NCBI RefSeq assembly: GCF_014127485.1
Contig: NZ_CP059903.1
Location: 3,160,001-3,224,000, forward strand
Length of the DNA: 64,000 bases
Direction of reading: 5' to 3'
Source: Nocardioides dongkuii
Lineage (GTDB): Bacteria; Actinomycetota; Actinomycetes; Propionibacteriales; Nocardioidaceae
The first letter of the stretch is position 1. Each line of letters begins with the position of its first letter. Both the position numbers and the translations under genes were made by a program. The notes under the pieces were generated by a model. The model did not search any database and was not told the DNA's origin. It saw only the letters and a list, made by a program, of their open reading frames with translations. Positions 19,213 through 28,700 of the stretch are shown piece by piece.

Positions 19213-20570
19213 CAGGACGTCTCCTCGGTCTCGTGCTGGATGAGGGTGACGCGGACGGTCGCGGGGACGTGCTGGTCCACCTCGACCACCTCCAGGCGGG
19301 CGAGCCGCGGGAGCGGCGTGCCGTCCTGGACCAGGTCGGCCGGGTCGTCGGGCAGGCGGATCTCGACGACGGTGCCCGCGGCGGGCAGCCGTCCGTGCTC
19401 GGCGATGACCAGACCGGCCAGGGTCTGGTAGTCGCCCTCCGGGAGGTCCTGGCCGAGGGTGCGCTCCACCTCGTCGAGCGGCAGGTCGCCGGGCACCAGC
19501 CAGGAGTCCACGGCGTCGTGGACCGCGACCGGCTCGTGCTCGTCGTGCTCGTCGGCGAGCTCGCCGACCAGCTCCTCGGCGAGGTCCTCCAGCGTGAGCA
19601 CGCCGACGAAGCCGCCGTACTCGTCGACGACCGCGGCCAGCTCGTTGCGGGTGCTGGCCAGCTCCTCGAGCGCGTCGGGCAGCGACATCCGGGTGGGCAC
19701 GACCAGCGGCGGCCGGGTCACGTCCGCCAGCGTGGTCGTGGGTCCGGCGGCGAGCACGTCGCCGAGGTGGACGACGCCGACGACGCCCTGCTCGGCGTCC
19801 GTGACGGGGTAGCGGGAGTGGCCGGTGGCCATCAGCCGGCGTACGTCGGCGATCGCGGACCCCTCGGCCACGACGTCGACGCGGGTGCGCGGCACCATCG
19901 CGTGCTCGACGTCGCGGGTGGGGAAGTCGAGGACGCGCTCGAGGAGCACCGAGAGCTCCGGGTCGAGGTCGCCGCTCTCCCGGGAGTCGGCCACGATGTG
20001 CTCCAGGTCGCGCGCGGTGGCGGAGTGCTCGACGTCGTGGACCGGCTCGATCCGCAGCACCCGGAGCAGCAGGTTGGACGACTGGTCGAAGACCCAGATC
20101 AGCGGTCCGGCGACCCGCAGGTAGCCCAGCGTCGAGAGCGCCAGCCGGTCCGCCACCGGCTCGGGGCGGGCGATGGCGAGGTTCTTGGGGAACAGCTCGC
20201 CGAAGAGCATCTGCACGAGCGTGGAGAAGACCAGCGCGAGCACGGTGCCGATCGCGATGCCCACGGCCGTCGGCACGCCGACCCCGCCGAGCAGCTCGCC
20301 GAGGGAGTCGCCGATCAGCGGCTCGGCGACGTACCCGACGAGCAGGCCGGTCACCGTGATGCCCAGCTGGGCGCCCGAGAGCATGAACGAGGTCCGCCGG
20401 GTGACCGCCAGCGCGCGCCCGGCGGCCGCGTCACCGGCCGCCGCGCGCGCCTTGAGTCGCGAGCGGTCGACGGCCATGTAGGCGAACTCCTGGGCCACGA
20501 AGTAGCCCGTGACGGCGGTGATCGCGAGCACCACGAGCAGCCCCAGGAGGAGCGAGAGGATCGTCGTCAT
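19212..20570 (-). CDS. CNNM/DUF21 membrane protein with CBS and CorC_HlyC domains
   Basis: The 452-residue partner of the gene at 18175. N-terminal DUF21 with QEFAYMAVDRSRLKARA, SGAQLGITVTGLLVGY and LFGELFPKNLAIARPEP; paired CBS domains (about 215-335, TRVDVVAEGSAIADV and ELAAVVDEYGGFVGV); and a C-terminal CorC_HlyC transporter-associated domain (about 350-435, SWLVPGDLPLDEVERTLG). Homologues influence divalent cation balance at the membrane; transport itself is debated. The acidic stretch DEHDEHEPV lies between the CBS and CorC domains. First gene of the two-gene operon. Confidence 0.9.
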   Translation of the reverse strand: MTTILSLLLGLLVVLAITAVTGYFVAQEFAYMAVDRSRLKARAAAGDAAAGRALAVTRRTSFMLSGAQLGITVTGLLVGYVAEPLIGDSLGELLGGVGVPTAVGIAIGTVLALVFSTLVQMLFGELFPKNLAIARPEPVADRLALSTLGYLRVAGPLIWVFDQSSNLLLRVLRIEPVHDVEHSATARDLEHIVADSRESGDLDPELSVLLERVLDFPTRDVEHAMVPRTRVDVVAEGSAIADVRRLMATGHSRYPVTDAEQGVVGVVHLGDVLAAGPTTTLADVTRPPLVVPTRMSLPDALEELASTRNELAAVVDEYGGFVGVLTLEDLAEELVGELADEHDEHEPVAVHDAVDSWLVPGDLPLDEVERTLGQDLPEGDYQTLAGLVIAEHGRLPAAGTVVEIRLPDDPADLVQDGTPLPRLARLEVVEVDQHVPATVRVTLIQHETEETS

Positions 20571-20702
20571 CGGCCACCTCCCTCGGTGCCGACGGAGACG
20601 TCAGCGCGGTGCGGGGTGGCCTGGACTGGTCGAGGTCGCTTCTTGCGCATGGTTCAGGGTGAACGAACGGCGACGCCGGGATCGTTCCCCTGCAGGTGCG
20701 GA

Positions 20703-22349
20703 TCAGCCCGTGGCGGCGACCACACTCGCGTCCGGGTCGTAGGCACAGGAGTCCTCGGCGTCCACGGCCGCGCCGGGCTCCGGCTCGGGGGGCTCGCTGG
20801 GGTCGGTCGGCGTCGGGTCGGGATCGGCTGGGTCGGGGTCCGTGGGCCGGTCGCGGCGCTTCGGGGGGTCGATCGCGTCGGCCACCCGGTCCTGCACCCA
20901 CGCGAAGTCGGGGTCGCCGGAGAAGAACTCCTCCGAGGCCCGGAAGACGACCGAGCGCACCTGGGCGTTCTTCACCTTGAGCGCGAGCTCGACGAACGCC
21001 GGCACCAGGTCGAGCGGGATGTCGCTGTAGACGATCTCCTTGCCCGCCGCGGCGAGCGCCTGGTAGCGCCGGATCAGGTTGGCGGGGTCGGCCGCCTCGA
21101 TGATCGCGTCGATGGTGCAGCGCTGCCGCTCCATCCGCTCGTAGTCGTCGGAGCCCCAGCGCCCCCGCGCGAACCACAGCGCGTGGAACCCGTCGAGGTG
21201 CTGGTCGGGGCCGGGGTCGATGTAACCGGTCGGCGGGATCCCGGCGTCGGTGTCGCCGTTGATGGCGACCGGCTCGTTGACGTTCACGGTGATCCCGCCC
21301 ATCGCGTCGACCACCTCCTCGAACCCCTTGAGGTTGACCAGCACGTAGTAGTCGACCGGGACCCCGAGGCTGCCCTCGACGGCCTGCTTCACCGCGTCGG
21401 CGCCCTCGTTCTCGCTCCTGCCGAGGACGCCGGGGTGGCGGGTCGGGATCTGCCCGTAGATCGCGTTGAGCATGTAGAAGCCGTCGTCCTCCGGGCCGGA
21501 GTAGCCCTCGGGGTAGAGGTCGTGGAGCGGGCTGTCCTCGGGGAACTGCGCGTTCATCATGTTGCGCGGCAGGCTGAACATCACGGTGCGACCGGTGCCG
21601 GTGTCCATGCTGACCAGCACCACCGTGTCGGTGCGGACGCCGGTGCGTCCCTCGCCGCCGTCGCCGCCGAGCAGCAGCACGTTGACCCGCTCGCGCCCGC
21701 CCCACGGGTCCTCGCGGCTGACGTCGCGCGGCGCGGTCGCGCTGGTGTTGCCCTCGAAGACCGTCTCGACCAGGTCGGCCTGCACCAGGGCGTACCGCGC
21801 GGCGAGCGCGAACGGGAAGCCCACCAGCAGGCACAGCGCCAGCACGAAGGCGTGGCCGACGGCGGTCTGCCAGCGCTCCCGCTCCCGCGGCCGGACCTGC
21901 CGGTAGGTCAGGTAGACGACGCAGACCCAGACCAGCAGCCCGACCGCGAGCAGCGCGGCGGCCACCTGGAGCCGGGTCGGGCTGAACACGAAGTCGAGGA
22001 CCGCCTCGAGGTCGCGGCCGACGTACCAGGCGCCGCCGGCGAGGACGGCGACCGCGGGCAGCAGCACGCACCACCCGAGGAGCCGGCGCCCGCTCCACAG
22101 GAACCCCGACCCCGGCAGCAGCGCGCCGAGCAGGGTCACGCCGAGGGTGCCGGGCAGGCCGTGCGTGCGCCGGAACCGGCGGCGGGCGATCCGGGTCCCG
22201 GGACGGTTCGCGCGCCGCGCCCGATCGGCCGCGGCGGCCGCGGCGGCCGCCGACCTCCGCGACCGGCGTACGACGCGCGCCGACTCCGCCTTGCGGCGCC
22301 CGGGCTGCGGGCGAGGCGCGGCAGGCGGGGAGGGCGGGGTCTCGGACAT
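20703..22349 (-). CDS. LCP-family (LytR-CpsA-Psr) cell-wall glycopolymer ligase
   Basis: A 548-residue membrane protein that should transfer lipid-linked glycopolymer (arabinogalactan- or teichoic-acid-like) to peptidoglycan outside the membrane. A basic, Ala-rich cytoplasmic N-terminus (about 1-60) precedes about four hydrophobic helices (70-200), more than the single helix of most LCP proteins. The LCP domain (about 225-430) has NVLLLGGD, RTDTVVLVSMD, SLPRNM and DDYERMERQR, which holds the arginines that bind the pyrophosphate. The C-terminus is an Asp/Pro-rich tail. An upstream extension of the frame antisense to the PIG-L gene is not credited; ATG 22347-22349 is the start. Confidence 0.92.
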   Translation of the reverse strand: MSETPPSPPAAPRPQPGRRKAESARVVRRSRRSAAAAAAAADRARRANRPGTRIARRRFRRTHGLPGTLGVTLLGALLPGSGFLWSGRRLLGWCVLLPAVAVLAGGAWYVGRDLEAVLDFVFSPTRLQVAAALLAVGLLVWVCVVYLTYRQVRPRERERWQTAVGHAFVLALCLLVGFPFALAARYALVQADLVETVFEGNTSATAPRDVSREDPWGGRERVNVLLLGGDGGEGRTGVRTDTVVLVSMDTGTGRTVMFSLPRNMMNAQFPEDSPLHDLYPEGYSGPEDDGFYMLNAIYGQIPTRHPGVLGRSENEGADAVKQAVEGSLGVPVDYYVLVNLKGFEEVVDAMGGITVNVNEPVAINGDTDAGIPPTGYIDPGPDQHLDGFHALWFARGRWGSDDYERMERQRCTIDAIIEAADPANLIRRYQALAAAGKEIVYSDIPLDLVPAFVELALKVKNAQVRSVVFRASEEFFSGDPDFAWVQDRVADAIDPPKRRDRPTDPDPADPDPTPTDPSEPPEPEPGAAVDAEDSCAYDPDASVVAATG

Positions 22350-22454
22350 GGCCGGCACAAAATACCCATGCGCGGGACCACCGGCGGGGACGTCGCGCGG
22401 ATCGCCGCGCCGTCGAGCCGTGACCGGCCGGACGGTTGCTGGCACGCTGGACGC

Positions 22455-23204
22455 ATGCCGGAGACGCCACTCCCCCCGCTGGAGCCGCTCGCCGAGGACT
22501 GGCAGCGGGCGCTCTGCGTGGTGGCGCACCCCGACGACATGGAGTTCGGCGCGGCCGCCGCGGTCGCCCGCTGGACCGGCCAGGGCAAGCAGGTCGGCTA
22601 CTGCATGGTGACCAGCGGCGAGGCGGGCATCGACGCCCTGGCACCCGACCAGTGCCGGGCCGTCCGCGAGGCCGAGCAGGTCGCCTCCGCGCGGGCGGTC
22701 GGCGTCCCCGTCGTGGAGTTCCTCGGGATGCCCGACGGGGTCCTGGAGTACGGCGTGCCGCTGCGCCGCGCGATCGCCGAGGTCGTCCGGCGGGCGCGCC
22801 CCGACATCGTCATCACCGGCAACTTCCGGGAGACCTGGGGCGGGCGCAACCTCAACCAGGCCGACCACGTCGCGGTGGGGCGCGCGGTCGTGGACGCGGC
22901 GCGCGACGCCGGGAACCGGTGGGTCTTCCCCGAGCAGCTCCGGGACGGGACCGAGCCGTGGGGCGGTGTCCGCGAGGTGTGGGCGTTCGGCTCCCCCGAG
23001 GCGGCCCACGGCGTCGACACCACCGACACCTTCGACGCCGGGGTGGCCTCGCTCGAGGCGCACTCGGCGTACATCGAGGGCCTGGGGTGGGAGCACTTCG
23101 ACGCCCGCGAGTTCCTCGAGGGCACCTCGCGGCCGACCGGCCAGCGGCTCGGCGTCACGTTCGGGGCGGCATTCGAGGTCTTCCCGATGGGCTGGGGCAG
23201 CTAG
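22455..23204 (+). CDS. PIG-L family deacetylase
   Basis: A 249-residue Zn-dependent N-acetylglucosamine-type deacetylase. AHPDDMEFG (about 25-33) is the metal- and base-bearing motif, and NQADHVAVGRAV (about 136-147) carries the third metal ligand. The family includes mycothiol MshB and its conjugate amidase Mca, and antibiotic-tailoring enzymes; this one is shorter than MshB (about 290-300) and the substrate is unresolved. The start ATG follows a leader with no evident ribosome site. It diverges from the LCP gene with about 105 nt between starts. Confidence 0.88.
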   Translation: MPETPLPPLEPLAEDWQRALCVVAHPDDMEFGAAAAVARWTGQGKQVGYCMVTSGEAGIDALAPDQCRAVREAEQVASARAVGVPVVEFLGMPDGVLEYGVPLRRAIAEVVRRARPDIVITGNFRETWGGRNLNQADHVAVGRAVVDAARDAGNRWVFPEQLRDGTEPWGGVREVWAFGSPEAAHGVDTTDTFDAGVASLEAHSAYIEGLGWEHFDAREFLEGTSRPTGQRLGVTFGAAFEVFPMGWGS

Positions 23205-23328
23205 CCGGCCGACTCCTGACACGCCGGGAACGCGGATCTGGTCCCGCCGCCCGCGGACCGTCGAGCGGGTCTAGGGTGCACCGCGGCACCGGCCGCGTCC
23301 CCGCGGTCCGTCCGGCACCTGGGGGGGC

Positions 23329-24711
23329 GTGGTGGGGAAGCAGGCGCAGCCGGGCCAGGCCATCGCCGACGGCCGACGCCGATCGGCCCTGCGGCTGCAC
23401 CCGGCGCAGGTGGTGGTCGCCGGCTTCGCGGCGGCCGTCGCCATCGGCACGGCACTGCTGATGCTGCCGGTGTCCAGCGAGGGCCCCGGTGGCACCTCGC
23501 TCCTGACGGCGCTGTTCACGTCCACCTCGGCGGTGTGCGTGACCGGGCTCGTCGTGGTCGACACCCCCACGCACTGGTCGACGTTCGGCGAGTGCGTGGT
23601 CCTGGCCCTCATCCAGGTCGGCGGGCTGGGCATCATGACCTTCGCCTCGCTGCTGGGGATCCTGGTCTGGCGGCGGCTCGGGCTGCGCTCGCGGCTGACC
23701 GCGGCGACCGAGACGAAGGCCGTCGGGCTCGGCGAGGTCCGGTCGGTGGTCCGAGGCGTGGTGGTGACCAGCCTGCTGTTCGAGGCGGTGACGGCGGCGG
23801 TGCTGACGCTCCGCTTCGCGCTGGCCTACGACGAGCAGTGGCCGCGGGCGGCGTACCTCGGGGTGTTCCACTCGGTCTCGGCCTTCAACAACGCCGGGTT
23901 CGCGCTGTGGTCCGACAACCTGACCCCGTTCGTGACCGACCCCTTCATCTGCGTGCCCATCGCGCTCGCCGTCATCGCGGGCGGGCTGGGGTTCCCCGTC
24001 TGGCTCGAGCTGCGCCGGCACCTGCGCCAGCCGCGTCGGTGGAGCATGCACACCCGGATGACGCTCACCGCGACCCTGGTCCTCCTGGTGGCCGGGTCGG
24101 TGTTCGTGACGCTCAACGAGTGGAGCAACCCCGCCACCCTCGGGGCGCTCGATCCGCCGGGGCGCGTCCTGGCCGGGTTCTTCCAGGGCGTGATGCCCCG
24201 CACGGCCGGCTTCAACAGCCTCGACTACGGGGAGATGCGCGACGGGACCCTGCTGGGGACGGAGATCCTGATGTTCATCGGCGGCGGCTCCGCCGGGACC
24301 GCGGGCGGCATCAAGGTCACCACGTTCGTGCTGCTGCTCTACGTCATCTGGGCCGAGGTCCGCGGTGAGCAGGACGTCGAGGCCATGGAGCGGCGGATCG
24401 GCGACCGCACCGTCCGCCAAGCGCTGACGATCGCCCTGCTCAGCGTCGCCGCGGTCGTGCTCGCCACCTTCGTCCTGCTCGAGCTGACCACCCACCCCAC
24501 CCGGGACGTCCTCTTCGAGGCGGTGTCCGCCTTCGCGACCGTCGGCCTCTCCACCGGCATCACCGCGGACCTGCCGGGCTCGGCCCAGCTCGTCCTGACG
24601 GCCCTGATGTTCCTCGGCCGGCTCGGGCCGGTCACGTTGGTCTCGGCGCTCGCGCTCCGCGAGCGTCCCTCCCTGCACCGCCTCCCGGAAGGACGGCCGA
24701 TCCTTGGCTAG
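23329..24711 (+). CDS. TrkH/KtrB-family potassium uptake protein
   Basis: A 460-residue membrane subunit with four pore-loop repeats. Seen: FTSTSAVCVTGLVVVDT (first selectivity region), SVSAFNNAGFAL (second), MPRTAGFNSLDY (third) and AVSAFATVGLSTGIT (fourth). The helix segment FIGGGSAGTAGGIKVTTF is the gating loop region. It takes up K+ with its regulatory subunit encoded directly downstream. The start is one of two tandem GTG codons (23329 or 23332). Confidence 0.93.
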   Translation: MVGKQAQPGQAIADGRRRSALRLHPAQVVVAGFAAAVAIGTALLMLPVSSEGPGGTSLLTALFTSTSAVCVTGLVVVDTPTHWSTFGECVVLALIQVGGLGIMTFASLLGILVWRRLGLRSRLTAATETKAVGLGEVRSVVRGVVVTSLLFEAVTAAVLTLRFALAYDEQWPRAAYLGVFHSVSAFNNAGFALWSDNLTPFVTDPFICVPIALAVIAGGLGFPVWLELRRHLRQPRRWSMHTRMTLTATLVLLVAGSVFVTLNEWSNPATLGALDPPGRVLAGFFQGVMPRTAGFNSLDYGEMRDGTLLGTEILMFIGGGSAGTAGGIKVTTFVLLLYVIWAEVRGEQDVEAMERRIGDRTVRQALTIALLSVAAVVLATFVLLELTTHPTRDVLFEAVSAFATVGLSTGITADLPGSAQLVLTALMFLGRLGPVTLVSALALRERPSLHRLPEGRPILG

Positions 24712-25366
24712 GAAGCTCAACAACGGGGTCGCCGTGCTCGGCCTCGGCCGGTTCGGCCGCTCCTTGGCGCTCGAGCTGGTCAGCGACGACATCGAGGTGC
24801 TCGGCGTCGACAGCGACGCCCGGACCGTCCAGTCCCTGGCCGGCCGGCTGACCCACGTCGTCCAGGCCGACACCACCGACGAGGAGGCGATGCGCCAGCT
24901 CGGCATCGGCGAGCTCGACATCGTCGTCGTCGGGGTGGGCAACGACCTGGAGTCCAGCATCCTCACCGCGTCGGTCGCCCTCAACCTCGGCGCGCGCAAC
25001 GTGTGGGCCAAGGCGATCAGCTCGGCGCACGCCCGGATCCTCACCCAGATCGGCGTCCCCCACGTCGTCCGTCCCGAGCACGACATGGGCCGGCGGGTCG
25101 CCCACCTCGTCCGCGGCGGGATGGTCGACTACATCGAGTTCGACGACGGGTACGCCTTCGCCAAGACCACGCCGCCGCCGGGCCTGCTCAACCGGAGCCT
25201 GGCGGGGTACGGCGTCCGCCAGCAGTTCGGCGTCACCATCGTCGGCCTCAAGCGCGACGGCGGCGAGTTCAGCTACGCCACCCCGCAGACGGTGCTGCGC
25301 ACCGGGGACCACATCATCGTCTCCGGACCGCGACGCCAGGTCGAGGCGTTCAGCCGGCTGACCTGA
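24704..25366 (+). CDS. TrkA/KtrA-family potassium uptake regulator
   Basis: A 220-residue cytoplasmic RCK protein. The RCK_N Rossmann fold starts VAVLGLGRFGRSLALEL (GxGxxG nucleotide loop), with an acidic VDSD at the end of strand 2, and an RCK_C domain follows (about 140-218). It gates the TrkH pore encoded upstream in response to nucleotides. The start is TTG 24704, inside the trkH stop region (8-nt overlap), with GGAAGGA upstream; the rare TTG start and overlap suggest coupled, lower translation. Confidence 0.93.
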   Translation: MARKLNNGVAVLGLGRFGRSLALELVSDDIEVLGVDSDARTVQSLAGRLTHVVQADTTDEEAMRQLGIGELDIVVVGVGNDLESSILTASVALNLGARNVWAKAISSAHARILTQIGVPHVVRPEHDMGRRVAHLVRGGMVDYIEFDDGYAFAKTTPPPGLLNRSLAGYGVRQQFGVTIVGLKRDGGEFSYATPQTVLRTGDHIIVSGPRRQVEAFSRLT

Positions 25367-25499
25367 GCAGGACGTAGGCCCCGACCGCGCTCACCCCGGC
25401 CACCAGGACTCCCACCGCCACGGGCTCGGCCCCGGCGTACAGCCCTCGCTCGCTCTCCTGGGTCGCGCGGTAGACGGCGACGACGACTGTCGCGCCCAA
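25350..25499 (-). pseudogene. Truncated copy of the small membrane protein at 30506
   Basis: Reading 25499 to 25350 gives 49 residues containing VAVYRATQESERGLYAGAEP, which matches VAVYRATHESGEGLYAGAEP in the intact 82-residue gene at 30506-30754. DNA identity is very high here, including an identical run of about 30 bases (around 25415-25446 versus 30630-30661). The N-terminus MDLWRRAHLAAW of the full copy is missing and only a TTG could start this frame. The 3' end overlaps trkA convergently by 17 nt. I read it as a remnant of a duplication. Confidence 0.6.
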
Positions 25500-25714
25500 C
25501 GCCTGGGCGGAGAAGGCGGGCGACGAGCATCTCGTGGGCGGTCGAGGGAGCCAACGGCGCCGGTCGTCCCGCTGGCACCACGCCTCGTGGCGGATGGGGT
25601 GCGGGTCATGGATGTGTCGGCGAAGCTGGCCGCTGGTGCGGTTCGACCGGCCACATGACGAGGGCGGCGCGACCCATGCGGGTCGCGCCGCCCTCGTCAG
25701 GGTCTATCGACGGT
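25367..25714. other. Intergenic stretch with paralogue remnant and terminator
   Basis: About 350 nt between trkA and the GH106 gene. It holds most of the truncated membrane-protein copy (to about 25510), then roughly 140 nt without any credible feature, then the terminator hairpin at 25656. The short minus-strand frames covering it are arginine/proline-rich shadows. Confidence 0.6.
25656..25699. terminator. Terminator hairpin downstream of GH106 gene
   Basis: Twenty-base arms beginning TGACGAGGGCGGCGCGACCC with an ATGC loop form a perfect stem. It sits 16 nt past the stop of the GH106 gene on the minus strand, the expected place for its terminator. Confidence 0.85.
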
Positions 25715-28700
25715 TCAGCGCCCCTTGCGGACCACCGTGACCTTCACGCGGGGGGACTTGGACGGCTTCAGACTGGTTGTGCCCAGGAACTCGGCGCGGA
25801 CGCGGTGCTTGCCGACGTGCAGCTTCGGCAGCCTGATCCTGGCCTTGCCCTGCGAGGTCTCCATCGTGCGAACGACCTTTCCGTCGACCCGGATGCGGAC
25901 CTTGCCTTCGGCCTTCGCCGAGACGGTCACCATGGCGACAGCGCGCTTCCCGGCGGTGAGCCTCGTCGGCTTGACCTTGAGCTTGGTGCTGGTGGCCTTC
26001 TTGGTGGGCGGCGTCGACGGAGTGGCCGTCACCGGGATCGCGGTGTCCCGGTAGGGCGAGAGCACGACGGGACCCTGGAGACCCGCCTCCTGCCACGCCG
26101 GTAGCTGGTAGTTGCTGTCCCCGGACTTGCGGACGGCGTTGAACATGGTGGTCGCCACACGGACGACGATGGTGTTCGTGCCGGGCCGCAGGTTCTTCCC
26201 AAGGTCGATGCGGTTTCGGTCGGCCTGGTTCACGGTTACCGGGGCCCCGTTGACGGTCACCGATGCAGAGTCCAGCACTGCCCCCAGGGCGAGGTAGGCG
26301 CCGTCGGTAATCGGCTGCCAGGTGTCCGCGAGCTCGATCGTCGCGGTGTAGGCGCCGATGCCAGAGGACTGACTCAGGTCGACCGGCCCGGTGATGTCGC
26401 GCCAGGACGGCAAGGCGCCGTCCTCGCCTGCGGTGACGGCGACCTCCGGCTGATCGGTCTTAACCGTCGTCCACTGCTTGTCGCCGGGCGTCCACGTCTG
26501 GGCCTGGAGCGTCCAGGTGTCGATCCGTTGGCCGCTGGGCAGGCCGCTCACCTCAGTGGTGCGGGTGTCGCCGTTGCTGAGCTTCGTGACGTACTGGCCG
26601 TCGGCTCCGGCCCGCAGAGTGAGCGCGTCACCCATGGCAAGGACGTCGCCGGTGCTGCTCAGGGCGTGCACTCCCGGTGCCGGGACCGGCTCGTCGGCCG
26701 CCGCGACCAGGGCAATGACGACCTTGTCGTGCGGCGCCACCTCGACGGGAACCCTGACGGTGCCGTTGCCAGTGGTGTACTCCGCGATCGCCGTGATCTT
26801 CCCTGTCCAGGTGTCCATCAAGTACGGACGGCCAGTGCCGGTCAAGGTCAGCTCCTGCGCCAGGGTCTCACTCGAACGGTTGTACACGAAGTCGTAGCTG
26901 ACGCCGTCGCCGTCGCGACGGACCAGACCGAGGGCCGCGGTGGGCTCCTCAGGGATGACCGTGGGTCGGATCCCCGCCGCTGCGAGCGCAGTGGGCATGT
27001 CGGCCTCGTTGGGGACGTGGACGACGGTCGGCTGAGCCATGAGGTCCGCGACGACTCCTGCCAGTCCGGCGCCGCCCGGGGCGGCGCCCGTGGTGGTGCT
27101 CGGCGCCGATCCGACGATGAAGATTCGTAGGCCGTCCTCAGCCAGGTCGCGAAGGCGCTTGGCATTGGCGACCGACATGGTGGTCTGGTTGTTCAGCACC
27201 AGCGCCTCATGGTCGGAGGTGTCGGCGAAGAGACCGCCATCGGCCTCGACCTGAAGGTCGGGGTCGGTGAGGTAGTCCGGGGCGACGTACTCGTAGGTGT
27301 AGCCGGCCCTCGACGTCGCGGAGTCGTTGCCGAGCATGTGCTGAACCGGTTGCTGGGTGCCGGCGCTGGCGCCAGCGAGACCGAGGTCCTCGTAGTAGAC
27401 GCCGAGGTCGAGGGTTGCGCGGCCCTGACGGAGGACCAGTTGGTCGCGCGCGAGGGACTCGTTGACCGGCTTGTAGTCAGGCCAACTGGCCTGACGCGGC
27501 CCGAACTCGTCGTTGACGCTGATGACGCCGAAGATGTCCCACGGGTGGTAGCCGGGCCAAGAGCCATCACGACCGCTGGAGCCGACACCGACCGGGGCGT
27601 CGCGGTAGGCGTAGCCGTGCCATACGAGTTGGTTCACGCCGCCGGCATACGACTTGTAGATGCTGTCCAGGAGACCCTGGGAGTACTTGCCACCGACCTG
27701 TGTGCCGTCGCCGCCTTGACCGAACTGGCCGCCGACGCTGGGTCCGGCCAGGCTAGAGCGGTAGCCGCCCTGGAAGACGGCGCAGCACTCGACGGAGACG
27801 ATGTTCTTACCGGTCAGGTGCGCGCCGGCGGCGACTGCACGGTGGCTCTGCTCGGGACCGACGGTGTTCGTCGGGCCCGCGAAGTTCAGCGACTCGCCCT
27901 CGGGGATTCCAGCTGCCCCACCGGCGGCGCCGGTGGAGATCGGCACGCCGTAGGACTGGGCCCGGTAGTTCAATCCGTGGCCCTCGGCCCACTCCTGCAT
28001 CGGAGCGACGTAGCGCTCGATGTAGAGGTCGCTGAGAGTCTGGCGGTAGTCCTCACGGATCTGTGCATCCACGCCCGCGAGCTTGAAGGCCGGAGTGCCG
28101 CTGCCCTGGATCCCGGCGCCGGCGAGCGCCGGGAGCAGGGTCGTCGGGTCGTAGCCGCGCCGCTTCTCGAACTGCTGGAGGAAGCCCCAGGTCCACTTCT
28201 GAGTTTCACCAAGCTCGAGAGAGTCCTCGAAGATGGCGCCGCCGCCGATCTTTCGCAGGTTGGCGCGGACCGTCGGGGTCAGGATGTGCTCGTCCCAGAA
28301 GTTGGTCTGGATCTGTACTCCACCGCGATTCCAGTGGTCGGGCACGTAGTTGGGCTGCGTGGCTGTGTAGCCGTTGCGCTGGGCCACGAGACCGGACGCG
28401 GTCTGGGTGAAGTCGATGACCACCCACGGGTTTCCGTTACCGCTCGGGAACGTGTAGTCGAGCTTGCCCGCACTGACCTGAGCGGTCACATCGAGGACCG
28501 AGGAGGGAACCAGCTGGACCGGGGCAGCGTCGGACGCGGTGCACGCAGTGGCGCATTGAGCGACGAGGGTCCTCAACCGCGTTGCCCGGGCCACGGTCAC
28601 GACGGGCTCCGAGACAGCGTGCGCGTTCTTGATGGGCGAGGTCGACAGGTCACCGCACTCGGCGGTGCGGTCGCCCAGACCGCTCACCACGACCCGTTCG

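Noticed and set aside
19233..22440. Plus-strand frame running through the CNNM and LCP genes
   Set aside because: Only its last 249 codons (from 22455) make a real protein, the PIG-L deacetylase. The rest is antisense shadow.
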